Below are positions 7,615-15,991 of a stretch of DNA of 64,000 bases, one piece after another. Under the pieces are notes generated by a model. That model ran no database searches. It worked only from the letters and a program-made list of their open reading frames with translations, and was not told the origin of the DNA. The stretch is taken from positions 1 to 64,000 of the forward strand of contig SVTJ01000002.1 of assembly GCA_015063845.1 (NCBI GenBank). Direction: 5' to 3'. The stretch is from Oscillospiraceae bacterium. GTDB lineage: Bacteria; Bacillota; Clostridia; Oscillospirales; CAG-272. Position 1 is the stretch's first letter. Every line of letters begins with the position of its first letter. Made by a program: the position numbers and the translations under genes.

Positions 7615-8829
7615 ATGATAAAGGCATGTGTTATTGGTCTTGGACAAAGAGGTTATTTTCTTCTTGAAAGTGTTTTGCTGAAAAATCACGATATAAGCAT
7701 CGTATCAGTTTGTGACCTTTATGAGGACAGAGTTGCCGCGGCGGTAAAAAAGGTACGCGAGGAAGGCGGAGATGCCCGCGGTTTTTCTGATTGGAAAGAA
7801 GCGCTTAACGTGTCGGGAGTTGATGCAGTATTTGTTTTCAGTGATTGGACAACACATACCGAAATAGCAATTTACGCTATGGAGAAGGGAATTGCGGTAG
7901 CAAGTGAGGTTGGCTGTGAGTATTCGATCGACAACTGCCACACTCTCGTCCGCACACAAGAGAAAACAGGAACTCCATATATGTTTATGGAAAACTGCTG
8001 CTACAATCGTGACGAGCTGCTCGCCACGTCAATGGCGCGACACGGTCTTTTCGGAACGCTCATTCATTGCTCGGGAACGTATTCGCATGATCTCAGAAAG
8101 GAGATCGCCTACGGACACGTTAACCGTCATTACCGTTTCGATAATTATCTGCACCGTAATTGCGATAACTACCCCACTCACGAGCTTGGCCCTATATCTA
8201 AGCTTCTTGATATAAACCGCGGAAACAGAATACTTACCGTATCCTCGTTTGCATCAAAATCCGCAGGACTTGAAGAGTATATCGCAACACGTCCCGATGC
8301 TACCGAAGAAATGAGATCGGCAAAATTCAAGCAGGGAGATATCGTTACCACCATACTCACCTGTGCTCGCGGAGAAACTATACAAATTCGTCTTGATACG
8401 ACACTCCCCCGTTCCTATGACCGTGAATTTACGGTGCGCGGAACAAAGGGAATGTATACTCAGACACTCAATGCGGTATTTTTCGACGGAGAAAAAGAAT
8501 ATTGGGAACCCTCGGATTTCGCAAGAAAATATCTTTGCAACGCAAAGAATTATGAGGATAAATACCTGCCTAGCATATGGAAAAATATAACTCCGGAGCA
8601 ACAAAAAGCGGGACACGGCGGAATGGACTGGTTTACATACGAAGCATTCACCGACGCGATAAAGAACGGCACATCTATGCCTATCGACGTATATGACAGC
8701 GCAGTATGGCAAGCCGTATCGGTATTGTCAGAGACATCTATAGCCGCGGGCGGAGCACCCCAAACGATGCCTGACTTTACAGGTGGAAAATGGATCAAAC
8801 GTCCCCGTCTTGACGTTGTCGAAATGTAA
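7615..8829 (+). CDS. Gfo/Idh/MocA-fold protein, GH109 glycosidase-like
   Basis: 404 residues. The N-terminus has a dinucleotide-binding fold (GLGQRGYF at residues 8-15, CDLYEDR). The middle carries motifs of GH109 NAD-dependent alpha-N-acetylgalactosaminidases: MENCCYNRDEL near 124-134, GTLIHCSGTYSHDLR near 145-159, and YPTHELGPISKLLDINRG near 186-203. In GH109, NAD transiently oxidises the sugar and is not consumed. A strong AAGGAGA site precedes the ATG. It converges with the AraC gene and may act with the divergent operon beyond it. A plain sugar dehydrogenase is the alternative, but the CCY and PTHELGP motifs favour GH109. Confidence 0.78.
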   Translation: MIKACVIGLGQRGYFLLESVLLKNHDISIVSVCDLYEDRVAAAVKKVREEGGDARGFSDWKEALNVSGVDAVFVFSDWTTHTEIAIYAMEKGIAVASEVGCEYSIDNCHTLVRTQEKTGTPYMFMENCCYNRDELLATSMARHGLFGTLIHCSGTYSHDLRKEIAYGHVNRHYRFDNYLHRNCDNYPTHELGPISKLLDINRGNRILTVSSFASKSAGLEEYIATRPDATEEMRSAKFKQGDIVTTILTCARGETIQIRLDTTLPRSYDREFTVRGTKGMYTQTLNAVFFDGEKEYWEPSDFARKYLCNAKNYEDKYLPSIWKNITPEQQKAGHGGMDWFTYEAFTDAIKNGTSMPIDVYDSAVWQAVSVLSETSIAAGGAPQTMPDFTGGKWIKRPRLDVVEM

Positions 8830-8840
8830 TTTAAATAAAA

Positions 8841-8877
8841 CAACGGGCAAAGTCGACGACTTTGCCCGTTGTTTTTT
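8841..8877. terminator. bidirectional intrinsic terminator
   Basis: A perfect 14-bp stem (8841-8854 with 8858-8871) and a 3-base loop, followed by six T on the plus strand and preceded by an A-rich tract, so it works both ways. It separates the convergent GH109-like gene and AraC gene. Confidence 0.93.
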
Positions 8878-9715
8878 ATTTATTCTTCTTCTGCTTCTTG
8901 TTCCTGTATTCGCTAGGAGTAAGACCCGTGTATTTGCGAAACGTAGTGGCGAACTGGATACGGTCTGAAAAGCCCGCCTCGCGTGATATTGCTTCCACCG
9001 CGATATCGGTGTTCTGCAAAAGGCGCTTTGCAATAGTCACCCTCTCCCTTATCACAGCCTGGTGGAGCGTCATTCCCGTGTGCTCCTTGAAAACTCTGTT
9101 GAGATAAAATGAATGATAGCCAAATTGTGCGGAGATGGTATCATTTGTTATGCTCTTGTCGTAATTGCTTCTGATATATTCCGCCACCTTTTCAACTATA
9201 TCAGGTATTTTTTTTGATACCGCATCGGTGTTCTGCACAGCGTAGCAGAGCACCTCTTTTATTGTTGCCGAGGTCAGCGCGTCGGACACAGCCGTAGGAA
9301 ATCGAAAGTTCGTTATGCACTCCTGAAGTCTTGCTTCGACCTCAAAGGCTTTTCTTGCGATAATATAGCCTTCAAGCTCCCGAGGAACATCGTTTTCAAG
9401 TATATTCTCAGGCTTGAAGCTGTGCCTCGGCTTTGGTCGCATTGCGTCCTTTTGTGTCTCGCAGTCGCGTGTAAGATCGAAATTAAGCACAAGCACCTTT
9501 ACGTTTCCGTCGAAATAATACGGGGTTCCCGAGCAAAGATAAAGCAAAGTTCCCGCGTCCAGATCGTATTTCCCGTTCTCCAAAATAAGCTTTGCGTTAC
9601 CGTCTATAACGTAAAATATTCGGTGATCGTAGGCATATTTCAGCGGCGCCTTAGATACGACAGACGGCTGAAGCTCAGCAAAACGCATAAAGGGATTGAT
9701 ATCCGATAACTGCAT
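8876..9715 (-). CDS. AraC family transcriptional regulator
   Basis: 279 residues: an N-terminal cupin-type sensor domain (FYVIDGNAKLILENGKYDLDAGTLLYL) and a C-terminal pair of helix-turn-helix units ending in GFSDRIQFATTFRKYTGLTPSEYR, the AraC signature. Members of this layout bind a sugar or similar effector. Start: the frame is open back to 9796, but the ATG at 9715 has GGAG six bases upstream, and the predicted transcription start (about 9761) rules out the longest form. It is transcribed away from the U32/QueG operon and shares a palindromic promoter with it, so it probably controls that operon. Confidence 0.9.
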   Translation of the reverse strand: MQLSDINPFMRFAELQPSVVSKAPLKYAYDHRIFYVIDGNAKLILENGKYDLDAGTLLYLCSGTPYYFDGNVKVLVLNFDLTRDCETQKDAMRPKPRHSFKPENILENDVPRELEGYIIARKAFEVEARLQECITNFRFPTAVSDALTSATIKEVLCYAVQNTDAVSKKIPDIVEKVAEYIRSNYDKSITNDTISAQFGYHSFYLNRVFKEHTGMTLHQAVIRERVTIAKRLLQNTDIAVEAISREAGFSDRIQFATTFRKYTGLTPSEYRNKKQKKNK

Positions 9716-9762
9716 AATATACTCCAAAAGTTTGTTTTTCATACATAAGTGTTTGTATTTTG

Positions 9763-9798
9763 TATTGATTATAACATAAAAATAAGTTATAATCAATA
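9763..9798. promoter_or_regulatory. palindromic divergent promoter of araC-type gene and U32/QueG operon
   Basis: A perfect 13-bp inverted repeat (9763-9775 and 9786-9798) with a 10-base AT spacer. Each arm holds both TTGATT and, on the other strand, TATAAT. Rightward promoter: -35 TTGATT 9765-9770, 17 bases, -10 TATAAT 9788-9793. Leftward promoter: the mirror image, -35 at 9796-9791 and -10 at 9773-9768, also 17 bases. The two polymerases would use the same DNA, so firing is likely exclusive. The symmetric arms could also be the regulator's site. Confidence 0.75.
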
Positions 9799-9856
9799 TG
9801 TATACTTGAATTTATTTTTATTTTGTTTTTCAAACAAGGTACTACGGAGGAAAAAT

Positions 9857-10888
9857 ATGAAATACATAGTGGGATATCCCACGGATGCGAGACCCGATTT
9901 TGCCGACGTTGCGATACGCTATAAGGAGCACATCAGCGAGGTGTACTTTTCCTTTGGGGATTTCCCAAACGGACGAAACACAGTAACGGTAGACGGAGAG
10001 CTACCATTTGAGCGTCAGGCAAGACAGCTCGATGCCCTTGAAAAGATGTCACGCGAGGGTATAAAATTCAATATGCTGTTCAACGGAAACTGTTATGGCA
10101 AGGACAGCCAATCCCGTGCGCTGTTCAACAAGATCGGTGACACGACAGATTTCATTCAGCGCAAGTTCGGTTTGAATTCGGTCACGACCTCGTCTGTACT
10201 TATCGCGAAATTCATTCACGAAAATTTTGGTGGAATTGACGTGCGAGCGTCGGTCAATATGGAGATAGGTACGCCCGAAGGAATGTCGTACGTATCAAAC
10301 GTCTTTGACAGTCTTTATCTCAAGAGGGAATACAACCGAGACCGAAAAGCTCTTATGCGTATGCGAGAGTGGTGCGACGCGAACGGCAAACAAATGTATC
10401 TGCTTGCCAACAGCGGCTGTCTCAATTTCTGCTCTGCTCACACCTTCCACGACAATCTCGTCTCTCACGAGGCAGAGATCGCGGGAATGGACAACGGCTA
10501 TGAGTTCAGAGGTGTTTGTTGGGATTATCTCTCAAGCGATGCGGGACGTGCCGAATGGCTCTCCCGAACAAATTTCATTCGTCCCGAGGATATCGAGCTT
10601 TATGATGGACTTGTTCCTGCCGTCAAGCTTGCGACACGTGTAAATTCCTCACCCGAAAGAGTGATAAGAGCATACGTAGATGCAAAATACCGTGGCTCGG
10701 TCATGGATCTGCTTGAACCTAATCACAGCGGAGCTTTCTATCCGAGCATAGTTGATAATGGCGAGATACCAAACGGCTTTGCAAATACGGTCCTTGATTG
10801 CGACAAGCATTGCGAGACCTGCGGAAAATGCAAAGAAATAATGAAAAAAGCAACAAAGACACTTAATATCGAAACATTTAATATCTGA
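9857..10888 (+). CDS. peptidase U32-like TIM-barrel protein with Cys cluster
   Basis: 343 residues. The fold resembles U32 family proteins: repeated strand-helix units, LLANSGCLNFCSAHTFHDN (the NxGC-x3-C-x-H core) near residue 184, and a C-terminal cluster CDKHCETCGKC within the last 30 residues. U32 proteins such as UbiU/UbiV and TrhP bind a 4Fe-4S cluster and carry out oxygen-independent hydroxylation; others are called collagenases on weak grounds. Which applies here is unknown. GGAGG six bases before 9857 fixes the start; the open frame upstream reaches into the promoter. First gene of the AraC-linked operon. Confidence 0.65.
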   Translation: MKYIVGYPTDARPDFADVAIRYKEHISEVYFSFGDFPNGRNTVTVDGELPFERQARQLDALEKMSREGIKFNMLFNGNCYGKDSQSRALFNKIGDTTDFIQRKFGLNSVTTSSVLIAKFIHENFGGIDVRASVNMEIGTPEGMSYVSNVFDSLYLKREYNRDRKALMRMREWCDANGKQMYLLANSGCLNFCSAHTFHDNLVSHEAEIAGMDNGYEFRGVCWDYLSSDAGRAEWLSRTNFIRPEDIELYDGLVPAVKLATRVNSSPERVIRAYVDAKYRGSVMDLLEPNHSGAFYPSIVDNGEIPNGFANTVLDCDKHCETCGKCKEIMKKATKTLNIETFNI

Positions 10889-10910
10889 AGTACATATAAG
10901 GAGAAATACA

Positions 10911-11990
10911 ATGCTTACAAGCGAGATGATCAAAAAAGTGGCAAAAGAGGCGGGAGCAGATGCCTGCGGTATCGCGCCGATATCAAGGCTCAGCGGTGCA
11001 CCCGACGATATGAACCCCAAGTTCCTTTTCCCCGAGGCGAAGAGCGTTATCGGATTTGTATTTCGCATACCTCGCGGAGTACAGAGAGGAATAGAGGAGG
11101 GCACCCAGTTTTATCAGTACCCCTCTATGGCATACGGCGGTATCAACGAGATATTTGCGCCTGCCGTTCTTTACCAGGTAGGAAAGCTTATTGAGGACGA
11201 GGGATATGAAGCATTCGTTTACAGAAATACGGGTGCGAGAGGAAGCGTCTCGGATATGGACGGAAGCCCCGGAAACACCCTCTCTCCCGAGGAGCAGATA
11301 GAGATAAATGAAAACGCAAAGACGTCTACGGCGCACCATAGAAGCGTGCAGTTTACAAGAGCGACAAGAGACATCAACGTAGCTCCCGACCTTCAGTTCC
11401 AGTTCCGCCTTGTGGCAGTCGCTTGCGGACTTGGCGAAATAGGCTGGAGCAAGATGCTGCTCACACCTGAGTTCGGACCTCTTCAGCGTGTGGCGTTTAT
11501 ATTCACCGACGCGGAGCTTGAATATGACGAGATGTACAACGGAGAGCCGCTTTGCCGCAAGTGCGGAGCGTGTGTCCGCGAGTGCCCGGGTGGCTGTATT
11601 CCCGCGATAAATTCGGGTAAGACGATAACAGTCGACCTTGATGGTAAGATATGCGAATGGGGAGACATAGATATGTGGCGTTGCTACGCGTTCTACACGC
11701 ATGCAGGCAGATACTACAATCCCTTTGTTCCCAAGGAAGTCTGGGATAAGAACGAAAACGGAGACCTTGACCTTATGGAGGGTGTGACCGACGTTGCCGA
11801 CGAAAAAGAGATCATGAAGGTCTACGGCGCGCTTCAGAAGTACTTCCCGAGCTGGGTAGGCTATAACATGGCGAAATGCGGAGGCTGTATAAGAGCTTGC
11901 GTTTCCATGCTCGAAAAGAAGGGCGGCTGTATGGAAGGCAGATTTGAAGAGCCGCTTCGCAGCAAGAAGGCTTGGAGGCTTGACAGATGA
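10911..11990 (+). CDS. QueG-like 4Fe-4S double-cluster protein 1
   Basis: 359 residues. The N-terminal part (GADACGIAPISRL, AKSVIGFVFRIPRG) and the CGLGEIGWSKMLLTPEFGPLQRVAFIFTDAEL core match the epoxyqueuosine reductase/reductive dehalogenase superfamily. The first cluster is CRKCGACVRECPGG (C-x2-C-x2-C-x3-CP) near residue 217. The second is CGGC-x3-C near 323, separated by an insertion that makes this the longest of the three paralogues. True QueG needs cobalamin; whether this one binds a corrinoid cannot be read from the sequence. It overlaps the cupin gene by four bases. Confidence 0.75.
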   Translation: MLTSEMIKKVAKEAGADACGIAPISRLSGAPDDMNPKFLFPEAKSVIGFVFRIPRGVQRGIEEGTQFYQYPSMAYGGINEIFAPAVLYQVGKLIEDEGYEAFVYRNTGARGSVSDMDGSPGNTLSPEEQIEINENAKTSTAHHRSVQFTRATRDINVAPDLQFQFRLVAVACGLGEIGWSKMLLTPEFGPLQRVAFIFTDAELEYDEMYNGEPLCRKCGACVRECPGGCIPAINSGKTITVDLDGKICEWGDIDMWRCYAFYTHAGRYYNPFVPKEVWDKNENGDLDLMEGVTDVADEKEIMKVYGALQKYFPSWVGYNMAKCGGCIRACVSMLEKKGGCMEGRFEEPLRSKKAWRLDR

Positions 11991-12334
11991 TAGAGCAGTA
12001 CTCCTATACGGACGAGGGCTGGAATGTCCTTATGGAAAGCGGCGAATGGAAGATAGGAATGCTTCGCCACAACGAGCGTTTCAGTAAATTTTCCGAGCTG
12101 GAGATACATATGCTCACAGACGAAGCGTTCGTGCTTCTCGCGGGAAGTGCGACACTTAATACGGACAGTGAGCAGGTAGAAATGAAGCCGCTTACGGTCT
12201 ATAATATCCCCGCAGGCGTATGGCATCATATAGTTGTCAGCGAGGATGCGTCCGTGCTTGTAGTAGAAAACAGAAATACGAGCAAAGAAAACACAAAAAA
12301 GAAATATTTAAACACCCAAGGAGGTAGAGTTTGA
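11987..12334 (+). CDS. small cupin-domain protein
   Basis: 115 residues with a single cupin-like beta barrel: EIHMLTDEAFVLLAGSATLNTD (first cupin block; E and one H present) and MKPLTVYNIPAGVWHHIVV (second block with PAGVWH). It may bind a metal and a small substrate, or sense one. It is inserted between two QueG-like genes with overlaps on both sides (ATGA upstream, TGATG downstream), so its product is probably needed in step with them. Enzyme or sensor cannot be decided. Confidence 0.72.
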   Translation: MIEQYSYTDEGWNVLMESGEWKIGMLRHNERFSKFSELEIHMLTDEAFVLLAGSATLNTDSEQVEMKPLTVYNIPAGVWHHIVVSEDASVLVVENRNTSKENTKKKYLNTQGGRV

Positions 12335-13248
12335 TGTTGACCGCACAAATGATAAAGGAAAAGGCTCGTGAGCTTGGCGCGAGCGTTTGCGGTATAGGAA
12401 AGATATATGAGGAAAGCGATCCGCAGAGAGATCCGCTCAGCATTCTCCCCAAGGCAAAGACCATCATAGGCTTTGGCTTTGTTATCCCTCGCACGCTCTT
12501 TACAAATATGGATAAGGGCGTTCAGTATTACACCTATACTACACTTGGCGTAAAATACCCCGACGAGGAGCTTGCCGAGATATTTCTCTTAAAGATAGGC
12601 GGAATGATAGAGGACCACGGCTACGATGCTTGCTTGCAGAAGGCTATACCCAATCTTCGCATCAAGGGGGATAAGACGACCAATCCCGAAGTCGCGGATA
12701 CATATGAGCTTATTCACGCAGAGGCAGTTGAGGCGGGAAAGCCCGCCCCCGACGTTATTATCGACTTTGGAAAGGCGGCAAAGGCGTGCGGAATAGGAAA
12801 TACAGGTATGAGCGGAAAGGTGCTCAGCCCCGTTTACGGTCCGTTTATACGCTACTGCTTTATAATCACGGATGCGCCTCTTGAGACCGACGAGCCGCTT
12901 TGTGACAGCGTTTGCGACAGATGCGGCAAGTGCGCGGAAGCGTGCGTAGGAAACGCTATTTCCGAGGACGGACTTGACACGTGGCAGTGCGCCGTTTACT
13001 ACAAGGGCGCGCACAAGTCAAATCCCTTTATGACAGATGCTTTTCTTGCTGGACACCCCGAAAGAGACGCTATCCTCAACGGAGAAAAGCGTTTTGACGC
13101 CGAGAGCGCAAGAGAGATATACCCCCAGATGAACTTCCTGCCGCATACGCAGTGGGGCTATGCTCCGTGCCTTTGCGGAAGAAAATGTGACGTTGCTTGC
13201 TACAACCACCTGCGCGATGCAGGCAAGCTGACAAGAAAAACAAAGTAA
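12334..13248 (+). CDS. QueG-like 4Fe-4S double-cluster protein 2
   Basis: 304 residues, paralogue of the proteins at 10911 and 13262. It starts LTAQMIKEKARELGASVCGIG, has the CGIGNTGMSGKVLSPVYGPFIRYCFIITDAPL core, the first Fe-S motif CDRCGKCAEAC near residue 192, and the second motif CLCGRKCDVAC near 281. The two clusters would pass electrons to a substrate site in the N-terminal domain. Start at ATG 12334, sharing one base with the cupin stop, behind a full AAGGAGGT site at 12318-12325; a TTG just upstream is ignored. Confidence 0.75.
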   Translation: MLTAQMIKEKARELGASVCGIGKIYEESDPQRDPLSILPKAKTIIGFGFVIPRTLFTNMDKGVQYYTYTTLGVKYPDEELAEIFLLKIGGMIEDHGYDACLQKAIPNLRIKGDKTTNPEVADTYELIHAEAVEAGKPAPDVIIDFGKAAKACGIGNTGMSGKVLSPVYGPFIRYCFIITDAPLETDEPLCDSVCDRCGKCAEACVGNAISEDGLDTWQCAVYYKGAHKSNPFMTDAFLAGHPERDAILNGEKRFDAESAREIYPQMNFLPHTQWGYAPCLCGRKCDVACYNHLRDAGKLTRKTK

Positions 13249-13261
13249 GGAGGGGAACGAT

Positions 13262-14203
13262 ATGAAGAATACTATTACAGAGCTTTGTAAAAAATGGGGC
13301 GCTGACCTTGTCGGCTTTGCTCCAATAGACCGTTTTCCCGCTAACAGTGCAGTAAGAAAGCTTCTCCCCGAGGCAAAGACCGTCATAGGTCTTGGCTTTA
13401 GAGTTCTTCGCGGAGCATACCGCGGTATCGAAGAGGGAAGCACGTACTACCAGTATACGACTATGGCAGTCGAAAACATGGAAGAGACCGTTATGCCCAT
13501 GGTGCAGGTCCGTCTTTCTATGTACCTTGAGGAAGAGGGATATCTCGCGCTTCCTCAGCGCCGTCACCAGCAGATAATGGCAGAGGAAAACTCAACAAAT
13601 CCAGAGGTGGCTTATGACGCGGTATACAGAAGCAGACCGCAGGAAACACAGATGGATTTCTCCGAGGCGGCAGTTCTTTGCGGGCTTGGAGAGATAGGAC
13701 TTCACGGAGCTATACTTACCGATGAGTTCGGTCCTTTCGTACGTGTTTGCTTTGTGCTCACCGACGCAGAGATCGAGCCCACCGAAATAAAGAAACCGCA
13801 CCTGTGCGACAAGTGCGGAGAGTGCGTGAAGGGCTGCCCGGGTAAGGCTATTTCCGAGGACGGAAAGGTAGATCCTTGGCAATGCGCGGTCTACTATAAC
13901 GGAGCAAACGGAACAAAAAATCCGTTTATGCCGCCTGAGGCATTTGCGAGCTTTGACGATAGAATTGAGATAATCGCAGGCGAGGCAAAGGTAACACCGG
14001 AAACTGCACGAAAAATACTTGACAACATATATTTCTATCCCCCCGCACAGCACGCATATCAGTGCTCTATTTGCGGCAGAGCCTGCGATATGAGCTGTTA
14101 TATGCACCTCGAGCAAAAGGGAGTTCTCACAAAGAGCTTTAACACACCCTTCCGCAAGAGAGACGAGTGGAAATTTGACATCAAGGATTTTGATATCGAA
14201 TGA
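13262..14203 (+). CDS. QueG-like 4Fe-4S double-cluster protein 3
   Basis: 313 residues, closest in motif spacing to protein 2. N-terminus CKKWGADLVGFAPIDRFP, core CGLGEIGLHGAILTDEFGPFVRVCFVLTDAEI, Fe-S motif one CDKCGECVKGCPGKAI near residue 182, motif two CSICGRACDMSCYMHL near 263. The DPWQCAVYYNGANG stretch is shared with protein 2 (DTWQCAVYYKGA), which shows descent from one duplication. AAGGAGGGG precedes the ATG by a normal distance. Its last codons overlap or abut the next gene. Confidence 0.77.
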   Translation: MKNTITELCKKWGADLVGFAPIDRFPANSAVRKLLPEAKTVIGLGFRVLRGAYRGIEEGSTYYQYTTMAVENMEETVMPMVQVRLSMYLEEEGYLALPQRRHQQIMAEENSTNPEVAYDAVYRSRPQETQMDFSEAAVLCGLGEIGLHGAILTDEFGPFVRVCFVLTDAEIEPTEIKKPHLCDKCGECVKGCPGKAISEDGKVDPWQCAVYYNGANGTKNPFMPPEAFASFDDRIEIIAGEAKVTPETARKILDNIYFYPPAQHAYQCSICGRACDMSCYMHLEQKGVLTKSFNTPFRKRDEWKFDIKDFDIE

Positions 14204-14211
14204 GGTATTTT

Positions 14212-15930
14212 ATGAAAGATATACGCTTTTATGCTTTTGACGACAAGGGCAACCGATACGATTTTACTACTTGCGTAAAGGACGGCATCGTAAAGCATAC
14301 TCTTTGCCATACTCTTTTTGAGAGTGCTGAATATATCACCGTTCATTGTGACGCGTTTGATGCAAAGGCAGGCGACGAAGGCTATTTTCTATTCCCGCAC
14401 GGAAGAAGAGCAAAGGGCTCTCCCATAGTTTACTTTAAGGAGAGGGAGGATAGCGAGCTGTTCGTTGACGACGCAAGCACCGCCCACTTCTCCGTGGCAA
14501 ATGCAGAAGGTATATTCACGGTCTTGTTTGACAGAGTATACAGATTTTCCTGCGTGGGAGAATGTAAAGATAACAACTACAAGATATATCTCCGTTTTCC
14601 TTTTGATATACAACCGGCGTCAGATGACATAACGCTCAGCATTTATCCTCTTCCCAAGGGAAGCGACTATAACGACGTTGCAAGGCTTATAAGAGAGCTA
14701 AGACTGAAAAACGGCGAGGTACGCCCTCTTGCACAAAAGTGTCGTGAGCGCGAAGCGCTTGATTATATGCGTCAAGCGCCTATGATACGTATACGAATGG
14801 GCTGGAAGCCAATGCCCTCTCCCGTACCCCACCAGACTATCGAAAACGAGCCTCCAATGCACGTTGCTTGCACCTTCAAGCGAGTAAGAGAGATAGCCGA
14901 CGAGTTCAAGGCTCAGGGTGTTGAAAAAGCAAATCTTTGTCTTGTCGGTTGGAATCAAAAGGGGCACGACGGCCGTTGGCCGCAAATATTCCCCGTTGAA
15001 GAAGCTCTTGGCGGTGAGCAAGAATTAAAAAAGACTGTTGCATACGTTCAGTCTCTGGGATATATGATAACGTGTCATACCAATTCAAGCGATTGCTATG
15101 AGATAGCCGACTGCTTTAACAAGGACGAGCTTTCTATGCTAAAGGACGGTATTACGTACACAGGCGGAAAAGGCAGAGGCTGGAGCGGCGGAGTTGCGTA
15201 TCATCAATGTCTGCCTTATCAGCTAAAAACAGCAGAAAAGCTTCTTCCTATGGTAAAAGAGATAGGATTTAAGGGAATACACTATATCGACGTTATTACC
15301 ATTGAAACGCCACGTCCTTGCTTCAATCCCGCGCATCCCTGTTCTATGAAGGAAGCAATGGACTATAATCTTCGTATTATGAGATTTGCAAGCGATCTTT
15401 TCGGCGGATTCTCATCTGAGGGCTGTATGGATTATACGCTTGGTATACTTGACCATTCGCTTTACGGATATTTTGACAAGGACGTGGATACGGCTCTATT
15501 TGACGGAGCTATTCCTATGTGGGAGCTTATCTACCACGGAATAACGCTTTACAATTATAGCAGTAGAACCGTAAACTATACGATAAAAGGAGAAACGGAG
15601 CGTATCGACGCGCTTTTGTTCGGAGGAAATCCCGCGTTCTATTTCTACTCAAAATTCGTTGATACTACGGGAGCTAACTGGATGGGAGAAAACGACCTTC
15701 TGGCTAATGATGACGAGCAGCTGAAGAGCAGCGTTGCCGCAATAAAGCGCGCTTGCGACGAGTTTGACGCTCAGAGACAGCTTGTTTATATGAAGTCGTT
15801 TGAACGGCTTGATAACGGACTGTGCGTCGTAACGTATGAGGACGGAGTAACTTACGTCGGAAATTACAGCGAGAATGATGCTGTATATAACGGAGTTACT
15901 GTTCCCGCGCTTGACGTAAAAATAATATAA
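14212..15930 (+). CDS. glycoside hydrolase-like TIM-barrel protein (DUF5696/GH101-like)
   Basis: About 572 residues with an N-terminal beta-rich region and a central barrel: NLCLVGWNQKGHDGRWPQIFP near 240-260, GYMITCHTNSSD near 285, GIHYIDVITIETPRPC near 358 (candidate catalytic Asp), and FSSEGCMDYTLG near 405. The order of blocks recalls the DUF5696 and endo-alpha-N-acetylgalactosaminidase (GH101) barrels; this is by memory, so the substrate is open. No signal peptide, so cytoplasmic. ATG 14212 is preferred (GAGG six bases upstream); ATG 14200 would overlap the previous stop by four bases. Last gene of the operon. Confidence 0.65.
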   Translation: MKDIRFYAFDDKGNRYDFTTCVKDGIVKHTLCHTLFESAEYITVHCDAFDAKAGDEGYFLFPHGRRAKGSPIVYFKEREDSELFVDDASTAHFSVANAEGIFTVLFDRVYRFSCVGECKDNNYKIYLRFPFDIQPASDDITLSIYPLPKGSDYNDVARLIRELRLKNGEVRPLAQKCREREALDYMRQAPMIRIRMGWKPMPSPVPHQTIENEPPMHVACTFKRVREIADEFKAQGVEKANLCLVGWNQKGHDGRWPQIFPVEEALGGEQELKKTVAYVQSLGYMITCHTNSSDCYEIADCFNKDELSMLKDGITYTGGKGRGWSGGVAYHQCLPYQLKTAEKLLPMVKEIGFKGIHYIDVITIETPRPCFNPAHPCSMKEAMDYNLRIMRFASDLFGGFSSEGCMDYTLGILDHSLYGYFDKDVDTALFDGAIPMWELIYHGITLYNYSSRTVNYTIKGETERIDALLFGGNPAFYFYSKFVDTTGANWMGENDLLANDDEQLKSSVAAIKRACDEFDAQRQLVYMKSFERLDNGLCVVTYEDGVTYVGNYSENDAVYNGVTVPALDVKII

Positions 15931-15937
15931 TAAGATC

Positions 15938-15967
15938 AAAGGGTATTTCTTTGAAGAAATACCCTTT
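15938..15967 (+). terminator. intrinsic terminator of the U32/QueG operon
   Basis: A perfect 13-bp stem (15938-15950 with 15955-15967), loop TTGA, followed by a T-rich tract from 15971. Confidence 0.9.
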
Positions 15968-15991
15968 CAATTTTTTAAAATTACTTTTAAG

